Source: Flavobacteriales bacterium
Lineage (GTDB): Bacteria; Bacteroidota; Bacteroidia; Flavobacteriales_D; Crocinitomicaceae
Direction of reading: 5' to 3'
Assembly (NCBI GenBank): GCA_015665275.1
Contig: JADFAL010000036.1
Span: 1 to 64,000, forward strand
Length of the DNA stretch: 64,000 nucleotides
Shown here: positions 51,923 through 61,065 of the stretch, piece by piece
Position numbering within the stretch: the first letter of the stretch is position 1
How the letters are laid out: every line of letters begins with the position of its first letter
Program-made: the position numbers and the translations under genes
Notes under the pieces: model-generated
What the model saw: the letters and a program-made list of their open reading frames with translations, nothing else
The model's database searches: none
Told to the model about the DNA's origin: nothing

Positions 51923-53215
51923 ATGCAATTGCAACCAAAACAAGGCACCAATAACAAAAAGAAAATATTTAACGATCCGGTTTACGGATTTATTTCAATC
52001 TCGCAGGAGTTTATTTTCGACATTATTGAGCATCCTTATGTACAGCGCCTAAGACGCATCAAACAATTGGGAATGACGCACCTTGTTTATCCAGGAGCGT
52101 TGCATACACGCTTCCACCATGTGCTCGGTGCGATGCATTTGATGTCAAAGGCAATTGCTACCATTCGTAGGAAGGGACATGAAATTTCTGAAAGTGAAGA
52201 ACAAGCCGCATTGCTAGCCATTCTTTTGCACGATATCGGTCATGGTCCTTTCTCTCATGCACTGGAACACGACATCGTAACAGGAGTGCATCATGAGGAT
52301 ATTTCTATTTTCTTCATGGAACGCTTGAGCGAAGAGTTTGATGGTGAATTGGACCTTGCCTTGGAAATATTTCAAAACCGTTATCCAAAAAAATTCTTGT
52401 ACCAGTTGGTTTCGAGTCAGCTGGATATGGATCGCATGGATTACCTCAACCGCGATAGTTTTTATACTGGAGTGAGCGAAGGTAAAATTGGAAGCGATCG
52501 CATCATCGAGATGTTGAATGTTGTAGATGACAATCTTGTCTTGGAAGAAAAAGGAATCTACTCCATTGAGAAATTTCTCGTTGCCCGTCGATTGATGTAT
52601 TGGCAAGTGTATCTGCACAAAACAGTGGTTGCAGCCGAGTTCATGCTGATTCATGTTTTGCGTCGCGCCAAGGAATTGAAACAATCTGGAACCGATATTT
52701 TCTCAAGTCCTGCTCTCTCCTATTTCCTTACAAAAAATGTAACTGCCGACGATTTCAAAAACAATCCAGAAGTGTTGGACCTATTCGCTCAACTAGATGA
52801 TTATGATATCATGGGGTCTATTAAAGTTTGGCAATTCCATGATGACAAAGTACTCAGTACTTTATCGCGGCGTATTATTGAACGAAAGCTGTTTAAAATC
52901 AAAGTTTCTAAGGAGGAATTTTCAGAAGAGACTAAGCAGGCCGTATGCGAAAAAGTAATGGCGAAGCTTGACATTCCTTTCGAGGATACACGTTATTTTG
53001 TGTACAACAATGTTTTGACGAACAGTGCTTACAACGACGCTTCTCAGCATATTAATCTCTTAATGAAATCGGGCAAGACATTGGAAGTTTCTAAGGCTTC
53101 TGATAATTTGAATATTTCTGCTTTGGCAGATCCTGTGGAAAAGCATTTCTTGTGTTATCCCGTGTTTAATGCTGGGAAGGCTCGGCAACTCTCTTTGCTG
53201 AACGGGATAAAGTAA
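51923..53215 (+). CDS. HD-domain phosphohydrolase (dGTPase/SAMHD1-like)
   Basis: 430 residues from ATG 51923 (MQLQPKQGTNN); the frame extends back to 51809 only inside the porX coding region. HD motif residues: YVQRLRRIKQLGMTHLVYPGALHTRFHHVLGAMH, LLAILLHDIGHGPFSHALEH with the HD pair, and SSQLDMDRMDYLNRD carrying the last metal Asp. This arrangement is that of bacterial SAMHD1/YwfO-type dNTP or nucleotide hydrolases. The C-terminal ~150 residues are helical and family-like. Substrate unproven. The adjacency to porX is common in this phylum. Confidence 0.9.
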   Translation: MQLQPKQGTNNKKKIFNDPVYGFISISQEFIFDIIEHPYVQRLRRIKQLGMTHLVYPGALHTRFHHVLGAMHLMSKAIATIRRKGHEISESEEQAALLAILLHDIGHGPFSHALEHDIVTGVHHEDISIFFMERLSEEFDGELDLALEIFQNRYPKKFLYQLVSSQLDMDRMDYLNRDSFYTGVSEGKIGSDRIIEMLNVVDDNLVLEEKGIYSIEKFLVARRLMYWQVYLHKTVVAAEFMLIHVLRRAKELKQSGTDIFSSPALSYFLTKNVTADDFKNNPEVLDLFAQLDDYDIMGSIKVWQFHDDKVLSTLSRRIIERKLFKIKVSKEEFSEETKQAVCEKVMAKLDIPFEDTRYFVYNNVLTNSAYNDASQHINLLMKSGKTLEVSKASDNLNISALADPVEKHFLCYPVFNAGKARQLSLLNGIK

Positions 53216-53239
53216 CATTTTCTTGAATAAGTAATGCCC

Positions 53240-53285
53240 GAGGTACAGTTCGACCGCAAAGGCGCAAAGGGCGCAATGTGTTCTT
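53240..53285 (+). repeat. GCGCAAAGG-type short repeat in an intergenic gap
   Basis: CGCAAAGGCGCAAAGGGCGC at 53252-53271 is a tandem of a 9-base unit. The gap 53216-53536 also holds a 27-codon open frame (53453-53536, MEVLKINSKLSE then IDDELYDIRKKACE) with coding-like composition but no recognisable family. Confidence 0.35.
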
Positions 53286-53536
53286 TTTAGCAGTGCTGTG
53301 TGTAATTGTGGTGGTGTACACAAGTTGACATCTTCGATGTCTGATGCTCTATTTTATAGGTAGTTATGTGATTGAAACTTGGGCAGAATTCGTTAGTTGA
53401 CTAGATAATGGCAAGATGCCCGGAGTGTTTTGTCGTCCTACATCAACTTTACTATGGAAGTATTGAAAATAAATTCTAAGCTCTCCGAAATTGATGATGA
53501 GTTATACGATATTAGAAAAAAGGCATGCGAATAATA

Positions 53537-54700
53537 TCAATCTAAACCAGATTCAACCCCAGACTGCTGAAAAAACTGATTTCTTCGCGAGTCTAATACC
53601 TTGACGTTGTGAAAGTAAAACCGAGCGATTTGGATATAATCGTAGCCTTGAGTTGCCATTTCCATAGCACCTTCTTGGCAGAGGCCAACGCCGTGACCGA
53701 AACCGTGGCCTTCCAGAATCACTTTTCCGCTTTCCAAGTGCGTACTGAAATATGCAGATTTCAATCGGAATTTTGAACGTAAATCGCGCATTGGAATTCC
53801 TAAGGCTGGATGAATGTAAAATGCAGTTCTGTCAGAGCATTGAAAGTTGTAAATGTCATCTCCATACAACTCTTCTGTCACCCCGAAATTATCTCGGAGG
53901 TAGTTTCTCCAGGAATATTTGTCAATCGACTTGGTCCAGGTTGCTTGACGTGTGTGAATACAAAAAGTATCAATGAAAGGCTCGAGATAAGGAACTGAGG
54001 TATTCCATACATAGGAAGCATCGCAGGTTTGACCCCCACAATTAGCCGAGAAATACGATGTCACCAATTTATTGTTTTGATCTACCAAAACCATCCCTTC
54101 TGAGGCTTCGACAGCGGTTCGAATTTTAGGTGTATGTCTTAGCTTGTTGTGATATGCCTGACAATGCGTTCCGTCGCAGACATTGTAACCATCTTTAGCA
54201 TGTCGATGTGAATTTTTAATGGCATATGTCCTACTCATCAACGCTTGTACCTTGTAATACTCTAGATGACGGCCACCTCCCCCTTCCGATTCTATTACGC
54301 CACTCAAATAGTTGTTCATTGAAATGCGATTCACAATCCTCAAGCCTTTTGGACCTCTCGTAATTTCAAAATTATCTTCGTAAAAGTGCTGTTTGGTTGT
54401 GGGAGAAGTTCCCTTCAATTTTACGGAAGCTGTCTCATTCTGCTTGATCAGCAACAAGGTGTCGTACACATTCACAATTCCATTAGTTGTCACACCTACT
54501 CCATTGTTCTTCCACTGAACGTTAACAGTTTCCAGCATTCCTAAAGAAGTAGTATCTCCAAAAACCTCGTAACTCCCTTCGTTAGCACTAAAAGAAACGC
54601 CGCGCATATTCAAATGGTGAAAAATGCCCACGCGGATTTGTTGCGCTTGAATAGCACTGGCTCCCAACAGTAAAATCGATAGCATTAAAATGCGAAGCAT
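53537..54700 (-). CDS. SpoIID/LytB domain protein
   Basis: 387 residues from ATG 54700 (MLRILMLSILLLGASAIQAQ, a signal peptide); a TTG at 54748 inside lpxB is unlikely. SpoIID-type domains are lytic-transglycosylase-like and act on peptidoglycan. The signatures are present: MNNYLSGVIESEGGGG, VQALMSRTYAIKNS, CDGTHCQAYH, EASEGMVLVDQNNKLVTSYFSANCGG, and GHGFGHGVGLCQEGAMEMA near the C-terminus. It follows lpxB in the operon. Cysteines in CDGTHCQ and CGGQTCD could form disulfides. Confidence 0.92.
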   Translation of the reverse strand: MLRILMLSILLLGASAIQAQQIRVGIFHHLNMRGVSFSANEGSYEVFGDTTSLGMLETVNVQWKNNGVGVTTNGIVNVYDTLLLIKQNETASVKLKGTSPTTKQHFYEDNFEITRGPKGLRIVNRISMNNYLSGVIESEGGGGRHLEYYKVQALMSRTYAIKNSHRHAKDGYNVCDGTHCQAYHNKLRHTPKIRTAVEASEGMVLVDQNNKLVTSYFSANCGGQTCDASYVWNTSVPYLEPFIDTFCIHTRQATWTKSIDKYSWRNYLRDNFGVTEELYGDDIYNFQCSDRTAFYIHPALGIPMRDLRSKFRLKSAYFSTHLESGKVILEGHGFGHGVGLCQEGAMEMATQGYDYIQIARFYFHNVKVLDSRRNQFFQQSGVESGLD

Positions 54701-54737
54701 GGACTCAAAATTACAACGCGCACATGCCGACTTTCGG

Positions 54738-55850
54738 CTATGCTTCAATAGTTTTCAACAAGGATTGTGCAACTTTTGCGCTTGCCCCTCCACCACCGAG
54801 CTTTTGCTCAAGCTCATCATAGTCTGAGAGTAGTCTAGATTTGTAGGTCTCGTCGTTTAATAAACGGTCTAATTCCGCGCGAATTTGATCTGGATTGCAT
54901 TCTTTTTGAATAAGTTCTTTCACGACCTCTCTTCCCATGATCAAATTCACCAAGGAAATGTAATCCACTTTCACCAATCGTTTGGCAATACTGTAGGATA
55001 TCTGACTGCCTTTATAACAAACTACTTCCGGTACTTTGAACAATGCCGTTTCTAAGGTTGCCGTTCCAGAAGTAACAAGAGCAGCAGAGGCGTTGTACAT
55101 CAATTCATACGTTTCTCCGTGCACCACCTGAACATCATTTTGGACAGATTGATAAAATTCTTTTGTCAAAGAAGGCGCTCCTGCAACTACGAGCTGATAA
55201 TCGCCCATGCCTTTGGTAGCCTCCACCATGATGGGCAATTTGGTTTTCACCTCTTGCTTTCGGCTTCCTGGAACCAAAGCGATAATTGGCTTGTCGCTTA
55301 GCCCATTTCTTTTTCGGAAAGCTTCTTTGCCGGATTCGAAATCATACTTAGAAATTTCATCCAAAAGTGGGTGTCCTACATATTCAACGTTGTAATCGAA
55401 TTTTTGGTAGAATGCCTTTTCGAAAGGTAAAATCACGTACATCTTGTCAACTACCTTCTTGATTTTGTGAACCCGATTTTGCTTCCAAGCCCAAACTTGC
55501 GGAGAGATGTAGTAAATGACTTTAATTCCTTGTTCTTTTGCCCATTCAGCAATTCGAAGATTGAAACCTGGATAATCAATCATTACAATTGCATCCGGTT
55601 TGTAGGCCAGAATATCTTCTTTGCAAAAACGCAAATTCTTTGTGATGGTTCGAATATTCATGAGTACTTCGACGAAGCCCATAAATGCTAGTTCACGGAT
55701 ATGTTTTACGCAGTTATCTTGAACAGCGATCATTTTGTCACCTCCCCAAAATTGAAATTCGGTTTGTGGCTGCTCGTCAAGGATTGCCTGCATTAAATTG
55801 CTTCCATGCAAATCTCCCGAGGCCTCGCCAGCAATGACGTACAACTTCAT
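54738..55850 (-). CDS. lpxB: Lipid-A-disaccharide synthase
   Basis: 370 residues, GT-B fold glycosyltransferase of lipid A synthesis joining UDP-2,3-diacylglucosamine and lipid X at the inner membrane. Signatures: LYVIAGEASGDLHGSNLMQAI, FWGGDKM, FMGFVEVL, VMIDYPGFNLRIAEWAKEQG, YYISPQVWAWKQNRVHKIKK, VGHPLLDE, LVPGSRKQEV, TSGTATLETALFKVPEVVCYK. The GSRKQEV stretch is the usual donor-phosphate loop. The start is one base from the membrane-protein stop. Confidence 0.97.
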   Translation of the reverse strand: MKLYVIAGEASGDLHGSNLMQAILDEQPQTEFQFWGGDKMIAVQDNCVKHIRELAFMGFVEVLMNIRTITKNLRFCKEDILAYKPDAIVMIDYPGFNLRIAEWAKEQGIKVIYYISPQVWAWKQNRVHKIKKVVDKMYVILPFEKAFYQKFDYNVEYVGHPLLDEISKYDFESGKEAFRKRNGLSDKPIIALVPGSRKQEVKTKLPIMVEATKGMGDYQLVVAGAPSLTKEFYQSVQNDVQVVHGETYELMYNASAALVTSGTATLETALFKVPEVVCYKGSQISYSIAKRLVKVDYISLVNLIMGREVVKELIQKECNPDQIRAELDRLLNDETYKSRLLSDYDELEQKLGGGGASAKVAQSLLKTIEA

Positions 55851-56159
55851 TTACACGAAGAATTTAATATAAATGATATACGGAGCGAAGGCCAATGAGC
55901 CGAGAATGACTCCCATTGCACGTTGCCATTTCTCCTTGTTTAGGAATCGATAGAACCAAATGAGGTTAAAGATGATCGAAATTGTAATCATTTTTATTCT
56001 TGGGTTCGGAAAGTAACGAAACTCGCGCCACATGTATTCAAAGGTATAATCCTGCCAAACCGCCCATAAATAAACAACCAAAGGAATAAATACAATCGGA
56101 GTTAATATCCCGAAGGCAACCCCAATCATGTGTTCTCTAGACCAATTTTTCAAATTCAT
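55851..56159 (-). CDS. Small membrane protein between surE and lpxB
   Basis: 102 residues, three membrane helices (about 12-33, 54-72, 82-100), with the middle soluble stretch TFEYMWREFRYFPNPRIKM. Its ATG overlaps the surE stop by 4 bases and its stop abuts lpxB, so it belongs to the same transcript. No family is recognised. Position suggests a role in the envelope, but that is only context. Confidence 0.8.
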   Translation of the reverse strand: MNLKNWSREHMIGVAFGILTPIVFIPLVVYLWAVWQDYTFEYMWREFRYFPNPRIKMITISIIFNLIWFYRFLNKEKWQRAMGVILGSLAFAPYIIYIKFFV

Positions 56160-56926
56160 AGTTCCCAGTTTTCTAAATCTTTAATTGCCGAATAGCTGGT
56201 CAAGTCAAATTGTGTAGGCACTACCGTGGCATATCCCTCCTCGATCCAATGCAAATCTGTATCATCTGCCGGTTGCTGATCTTCGAAATCACCCGATAAC
56301 CAATAGTAGGGTTTCCCGAATTGATCTAAGCGATTCTCAAATCGATCTGCCCAATAAGCATGCGCTTGCCGACACACCTTAATTCCTTTCACTGGCCCTG
56401 CGGAAATTGGTGGAATATTTACGTTCAGGCAAACACCTTCTTGCACTCCTTTATCCAAAACTTCCTGCACAACTGTTCTAACCACGTCAACCGTTCCTGA
56501 AAAATCAGCGTCCGCTTCAAACGCACCAAGCGAAAAACCGATCGCTGGAATTCCTTCCATAGCGCCTTCAACTGCTGCTGACATCGTTCCAGAATACAAT
56601 ACGTTCGTTGCGGTGTTGTACCCATGATTGATTCCTGACACTAATAAATCCGGCTTTCTTTTCATTACTTCATAAATCGCCAGTTTCACACAATCAACAG
56701 GAGTTCCCGTGCATGCCAATGCCGTGATATCTCCATAAATGTCCGTTGGATTCAATCGTAAGGGGTGATGAATGGTAATTGCATGTCCCATACCCGATTG
56801 AGGGGAATCTGGAGCAACCATCACTACATCTCCAAACTCTCGCACCGTTTCGTACAAAGTACGGATTCCTTTAGCGGAAATTCCGTCGTCATTTGTCACC
56901 AAAATCAGCGGTCTTTGCTGGCTCAT
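56156..56926 (-). CDS. surE: 5'/3'-nucleotidase SurE
   Basis: 256 residues. SurE is a metal-dependent nucleoside-monophosphate phosphatase of stress survival. Motifs: LVTNDDGISAKGIRTLYE with the metal-binding DD pair, VMVAPDSPQSGMGHAITIHHPLR, TGTPVDCVKLAI, PDLLVSGINHGYNTATNVLYSGTMSAAVEGA, and NVNIPP. All are in the family order. First gene of the surE-membrane protein-lpxB-SpoIID operon. Confidence 0.97.
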   Translation of the reverse strand: MSQQRPLILVTNDDGISAKGIRTLYETVREFGDVVMVAPDSPQSGMGHAITIHHPLRLNPTDIYGDITALACTGTPVDCVKLAIYEVMKRKPDLLVSGINHGYNTATNVLYSGTMSAAVEGAMEGIPAIGFSLGAFEADADFSGTVDVVRTVVQEVLDKGVQEGVCLNVNIPPISAGPVKGIKVCRQAHAYWADRFENRLDQFGKPYYWLSGDFEDQQPADDTDLHWIEEGYATVVPTQFDLTSYSAIKDLENWEL

Positions 56927-57013
56927 ATACAGGGATAATTCGGTTTGCTGCGAAAGTAACGAATCTTACCTTATTCTCTGAAATGTTTCGTAGCGTATTC
57001 TAATGGAATTAAC

Positions 57014-57021
57014 TATTTTTG
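57014..57021 (+). promoter_or_regulatory. Candidate -7 element (TAnnTTTG)
   Basis: TATTTTTG matches the consensus, 21 bases before the ATG at 57043. A weak -33-like TTTCG lies at about 56986-56990. Confidence 0.4.
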
Positions 57022-57042
57022 TTCGAATCCAGAACGGGCAAA

Positions 57043-57621
57043 ATGACGACCGCAGACTTAATTCAAATTCTGACAAACATTACGCAAGAGAACACTGACA
57101 ATGTCAAGAAGTTCACTGCGAAACTGTCTGATGATCAAATGAAATGGCGACCCAACCCAGGAATCTGGAGCGTTGGTGAAGTACTAGCACATTTGAATGA
57201 ATATGCGTCTTACTATCACCCGACCATTCAATCGAAGATTAAGACGACCCGATTTACCTCTACCAAGGAAGAATTTATGAGTTCTCCATTAGGGCGCTCT
57301 GCGTGGAAGTCGATGAAATTGGGCAAAGCGAAAAACGTTAAGCGTAAATTTCGCGCTCCAAAAGGTCAAAACCCAACCTTGCAACCAGAATTGGTGAAGG
57401 GAACGGAAATCGATGATTTCTTGGGACATCAAGCCGATATGCTAGCGTTGATTGAAGATGCTCAAACGGTGAACTTACGTCGTGTGAAAATTCCAATTTC
57501 CATTTCGAAAATTGTACGATTGCGTCTTGGTGATGCCTTATTATTTGTTGTTTACCATAACCAACGACACGTGCAACAGCTCATCAATCTGGTTACTCAT
57601 AAAAACTTTCCGAAAAAATAA
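57043..57621 (+). CDS. DinB family protein
   Basis: 192 residues from ATG 57043 (MTTADLIQIL); an in-frame TTG at 57019 is unlikely. DinB/DUF664 four-helix bundle: helix 1 LIQILTNITQENTDNVKKF, WRPNPGIWSVGEVLAHLNEYASYYHP with the first metal His, and the C-terminal LFVVYHNQRHVQQLINLV with the other two histidines (H..RH). The family includes DNA-damage-induced proteins and thiol transferases that use bacillithiol or similar; the function of this one is unknown. The C40 peptidase gene overlaps its stop by one base. Confidence 0.9.
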   Translation: MTTADLIQILTNITQENTDNVKKFTAKLSDDQMKWRPNPGIWSVGEVLAHLNEYASYYHPTIQSKIKTTRFTSTKEEFMSSPLGRSAWKSMKLGKAKNVKRKFRAPKGQNPTLQPELVKGTEIDDFLGHQADMLALIEDAQTVNLRRVKIPISISKIVRLRLGDALLFVVYHNQRHVQQLINLVTHKNFPKK

Positions 57622-58367
57622 TGGATCAGGGATATTGCTTCGTCAGTATATCACCCGTTCGTGCAGAAAATCGCGATCAAAGTGAAATTGTGACGCAGCT
57701 ACTCTTTGGTGAAGTTGTAACGGTACAGGAAATTGAAGCTCCCTGGGCTAAGATTACTTCGGTGGCCGATGGCTATGAAGGCTGGATCGATTTGAAACAT
57801 CTTAAAAAGCTATCGGATAAGGAAATGCGACGTTGGCTAGAAGGCCTAGATTACTTGACAGACCGAGAGCGCTTACTGGAAACTCCCTGGGGTTCACAAT
57901 GGATCTGCAGAGGTTCCTTTATTCCCGCAGGATTGGAGGCATTCAATATTGGAAAAGACTCATTTCAATGGCTGCAAGAATCTTCGGCGACATTCGAAGA
58001 CATTTGGTCATGCGCAGAAAGTTATTTGAATACGCCGTATTTATGGGGAGGTAAATCACCTTTCGGAATTGATTGCTCAGGATACACCCAAGCTGTCTAT
58101 CGGTTCTTCAACATCAACCTACCAAGAGATGCTTCACAACAAGTGTTGGATGGTGCTGAAGTCGATTTCCAAGACATAGAAACAGGTGATCTCGCTTTCT
58201 TTCATAACGACAAAGGAAAGATCACCCATGTTGGAATATTAGACAACGAAGGACATATTCTTCACGCCAGTGGTCACGTGCGGAGAGACCTATTTACAAA
58301 AGACGGAATTGTTCACAATGAACATGGTGATATCACGCATAAATTGTCAATAATTAAACGATGGTAA
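57621..58367 (+). CDS. C40 (NlpC/P60) family peptidase with SH3 domains
   Basis: 248 residues. Two SH3-like regions (about 2-55 with VSISPVRAENRDQSEIVTQLLFGE and PWAKITSVADGYEGWID, and ~75-120) precede the catalytic NlpC/P60 domain: CAESYLNTPYLWGGKSPFGIDCSGYTQAVYRF holds the active Cys, ITHVGILDNEGHILHASG the two histidines. It cleaves peptidoglycan stem peptides, probably the D-Glu/diaminopimelate bond. I see no signal peptide, common for this class in Bacteroidota, so its site of action is uncertain. Confidence 0.93.
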   Translation: MDQGYCFVSISPVRAENRDQSEIVTQLLFGEVVTVQEIEAPWAKITSVADGYEGWIDLKHLKKLSDKEMRRWLEGLDYLTDRERLLETPWGSQWICRGSFIPAGLEAFNIGKDSFQWLQESSATFEDIWSCAESYLNTPYLWGGKSPFGIDCSGYTQAVYRFFNINLPRDASQQVLDGAEVDFQDIETGDLAFFHNDKGKITHVGILDNEGHILHASGHVRRDLFTKDGIVHNEHGDITHKLSIIKRW

Positions 58368-58416
58368 TCTTAAAAGTATCTGCTTTTAAAAACGATATTT
58401 GCTAAAATTTGGGAGA

Positions 58417-59352
58417 ATGAATAGAATATTAGTAACAGGAGGAGCTGGTTTTATAGGGAGCGTCTTAGCCGAAAAATTAATATTAAATAAAGACAATTTC
58501 GTTGTTATTGTCGATGATCTGTCGACAGGAAGTGAAAACAAACTACCTCATCATTTACCAAATGTTAATTGGCGATTCGTTAAAGCTGATGTGAACGAAT
58601 ATAGAGAAATTGCAGAGGTAATGTTAGGAGAAAAATTTGACTTCGTTTTTCATTATGCTGCGCTCGTAGGGGTCCAAAGAACTCAGGAAAACCCGGTGAA
58701 GGTATTGAACGATATTGAAGGTTTCAAAAACATCCTAAGCCTTTCAAAAAGCACTGGTGTGAATAGGGTATTCTTTTCTTCTTCATCCGAAGTGTATGGA
58801 GAACCTGTCGAATTACCTCAACATGAACAAACAACTCCACTTAATTCGAAAGTGCCCTATGCAGTTGTCAAAAATATTGGGGAAGCCTTCTTAAGGTCAT
58901 ATCATCAAGAATTTGGGCTAGATTTTACCATATTCAGATTTTTCAACACATACGGTCCTAAACAGAGTGATGATTTTGTAATGTCAAAATTTTTGTTCAA
59001 GGCTCTTAATGGTGAAGACATAACGATTTATGGAGATGGTTCTCAGACGAGAACATTTTGTTACTGTGATGACAACGTGGACGCTTGTCTAAAGGCATTT
59101 TACGAAAATAAGGTTGTGAATGATGTAATCAATATTGGAGGGGAAAACGAAATTAAAATTCTCGATCTCGCGCATAAAATAATTAGCATAACTAAGAGTA
59201 GCTCCAAGATAGTTCATTTACCTGCATTAAAAGATGGAGACATGACCAGAAGGTGTCCTGATAATACCAAAATGAAAGAACTACTTGGCAGAGACCTTTT
59301 AGGAATTGATGAAGGAATTTCAAGACTTCTTGCGAGTCCTCAATTTCAATAG
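58417..59352 (+). CDS. NAD-dependent epimerase/dehydratase (extended SDR)
   Basis: 311 residues from ATG 58417 (MNRILVTGGAGFIGSVLAE); the frame opens six codons earlier. The Rossmann motif GGAGFIGS, VDDLSTGS, FHYAALVGVQRTQENP, and the catalytic motif YAVVK (Y-x3-K) with FFSSSSEVYGEPVE are clear. DTRTFCYCDDNV and PDNTKMKELLGR are typical of sugar-nucleotide epimerases or UDP-glucuronate decarboxylases. The substrate is not decided. The gene is more AT-rich than its neighbours and stands alone between a peptidase gene and glyA, so it may have come from elsewhere. Confidence 0.9.
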   Translation: MNRILVTGGAGFIGSVLAEKLILNKDNFVVIVDDLSTGSENKLPHHLPNVNWRFVKADVNEYREIAEVMLGEKFDFVFHYAALVGVQRTQENPVKVLNDIEGFKNILSLSKSTGVNRVFFSSSSEVYGEPVELPQHEQTTPLNSKVPYAVVKNIGEAFLRSYHQEFGLDFTIFRFFNTYGPKQSDDFVMSKFLFKALNGEDITIYGDGSQTRTFCYCDDNVDACLKAFYENKVVNDVINIGGENEIKILDLAHKIISITKSSSKIVHLPALKDGDMTRRCPDNTKMKELLGRDLLGIDEGISRLLASPQFQ

Positions 59353-59445
59353 ACCATCTTTAATTCTAAATTCATTTCTCTAAAGAATGAGAACATGAAT
59401 TAACTGAAATAAGTAAGAAATTTATCAAACGAATACAAGTAAGAA

Positions 59446-60717
59446 ATGGATACCGTTATTTTTGACCTCATTGAGCGCGAAAAACAGCGCCAACTTCATG
59501 GAATTGAATTGATTGCCTCAGAAAACTTTGTGAGCGATCAGGTTATGCAGGCAATGGGAAGCGTGCTTACCAATAAGTATGCGGAAGGACTTCCCGGAAA
59601 ACGCTATTATGGCGGATGTGAGGTCGTGGATGAGGTAGAAAACCTTGCCATCGATCGTTTGAAAGAACTGTTTGGTGCCGAGTGGGCCAACGTTCAACCG
59701 CATTCAGGTGCACAAGCAAATGCCGCTGTATTGTTGGCTTGTTTGAAACCGGGAGACAAAATCTTGGGATTTGATCTTTCGCACGGAGGACACTTAACAC
59801 ATGGTTCCCCTGTGAATTTCTCGGGTAAATTATACGACCCTTATTTTTACGGAGTAAACAAAGAAACGGGGAAAGTTGACTACGATGTTTTGGAAGAAAC
59901 AGCGCGTCGAGAAAATCCAAAATTAATTATTTGTGGAGCTTCGGCTTACAGTCGCGACTGGGATTACGAGCGTATTCGCAAAGTTGCGGATGAAGTAGGT
60001 GCATTGGTATTGGCTGATATTTCTCACCCGGCTGGATTGATTGCTGCTGGATTGTTGGATGATCCATTAAAGCACTGTCATATCGTTACTACAACAACGC
60101 ACAAAACATTGCGTGGACCTCGTGGTGGTGTCATTATGATGGGGAAAAACTTTGACAATCCGTTCGGGTTGAAATGGAAGAACGGAAATCCGAAATCCAT
60201 GGCAGCTTTATTGGACGCGGCGGTATTCCCTGGAACGCAAGGCGGACCATTGGAACATGTTATCGCGGCAAAGGCTGTCGCTTTCGGTGAAGCTTTGTCT
60301 GATGGATACAAAACATACGCAAAACAAGTAATCGCAAACGCATCGGCTATGGCTGAAGCATTTGTTGCAAAAGGATATTCTATCATTTCCGGAGGCACAG
60401 ACAATCACTCCATGTTGATAGACCTTCGCTCCAAAGGAGTTACGGGTAAAGACGCAGAAAACCGTTTGGTCGAAGCTGACATCACTGTCAACAAAAATAT
60501 GGTGCCATTTGATACCGAATCGCCATTTGTAACTTCAGGAATTCGTGTTGGCACATCGGCCATTACTTCTCGTGGAATGAAAGCAGATGAGATGGAAACC
60601 ATCGTAGCGTTGTTGGATCGTGTGATTACAAATATTGAAGACGATGCAACTATTGCAGCAGTTCGCAAAGAAGTAAATGAATTGATGGGACATCGCCCAT
60701 TGTTTACGTGGGAGTAG
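59446..60717 (+). CDS. glyA: Serine hydroxymethyltransferase
   Basis: 423 residues, PLP enzyme (fold type I) that converts serine to glycine and loads a one-carbon unit on tetrahydrofolate. Signatures: [72 protein letters not shown], and the PLP-Lys in [15 protein letters not shown]-terminal [11 protein letters not shown] and [15 protein letters not shown] fit. Together with folP it supports a standard folate cycle. Confidence 0.97.
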   Translation: MDTVIFDLIEREKQRQLHGIELIASENFVSDQVMQAMGSVLTNKYAEGLPGKRYYGGCEVVDEVENLAIDRLKELFGAEWANVQPHSGAQANAAVLLACLKPGDKILGFDLSHGGHLTHGSPVNFSGKLYDPYFYGVNKETGKVDYDVLEETARRENPKLIICGASAYSRDWDYERIRKVADEVGALVLADISHPAGLIAAGLLDDPLKHCHIVTTTTHKTLRGPRGGVIMMGKNFDNPFGLKWKNGNPKSMAALLDAAVFPGTQGGPLEHVIAAKAVAFGEALSDGYKTYAKQVIANASAMAEAFVAKGYSIISGGTDNHSMLIDLRSKGVTGKDAENRLVEADITVNKNMVPFDTESPFVTSGIRVGTSAITSRGMKADEMETIVALLDRVITNIEDDATIAAVRKEVNELMGHRPLFTWE

Positions 60718-60752
60718 TTAGAATATAGAATGAGTAATAATGAATAATGAAT

Positions 60753-60784
60753 AAAAGTCTCGCTACGGCGGGACTTTTTTTTTT
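60753..60784 (+). terminator. Rho-independent terminator of glyA
   Basis: AGTCTCGC pairs with GCGGGACT around TACG (one G-T pair) and is followed by ten Ts. The 348-base gap 60718-61065 also has short ATAATGA-type low-complexity repeats just after the glyA stop; no gene or other site is visible in it. Confidence 0.85.
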
Positions 60785-61065
60785 GCATTGTCTCTTTGTA
60801 ATCAAATACCGTTCATCAACCAATCCTATTTCAATTGCCACCCATCCATTAATAAGGCATCTTACATTTTTTAACACGCGCTTACAATTCAATCCTTCGA
60901 CATTAGTAAGCTTTGACGGTCTCATAACACTTAAAAAGAAACGCAATTTTACGCTGCAAAAGATAATTGTGCTAGAAAAAAGAGGATCTCATGAACCTTT
61001 CATGTCGTTCTGAATAGTACCTCTGAACTTCTTTGTCCAGTTTTAATTGTCATTAAAGATAACAT

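Noticed and set aside
57019-57042. TTG start for the DinB gene
   Set aside because: The ATG at 57043 follows the candidate -7 element by a normal distance and fits the family N-terminus better.
60405-60788. Minus-strand open frame over the end of glyA
   Set aside because: Antisense of glyA and of its terminator; no support.
60747-61013. 88-codon open frame after glyA
   Set aside because: It begins in the glyA terminator hairpin and its translation is basic/hydrophobic without pattern; no start context.
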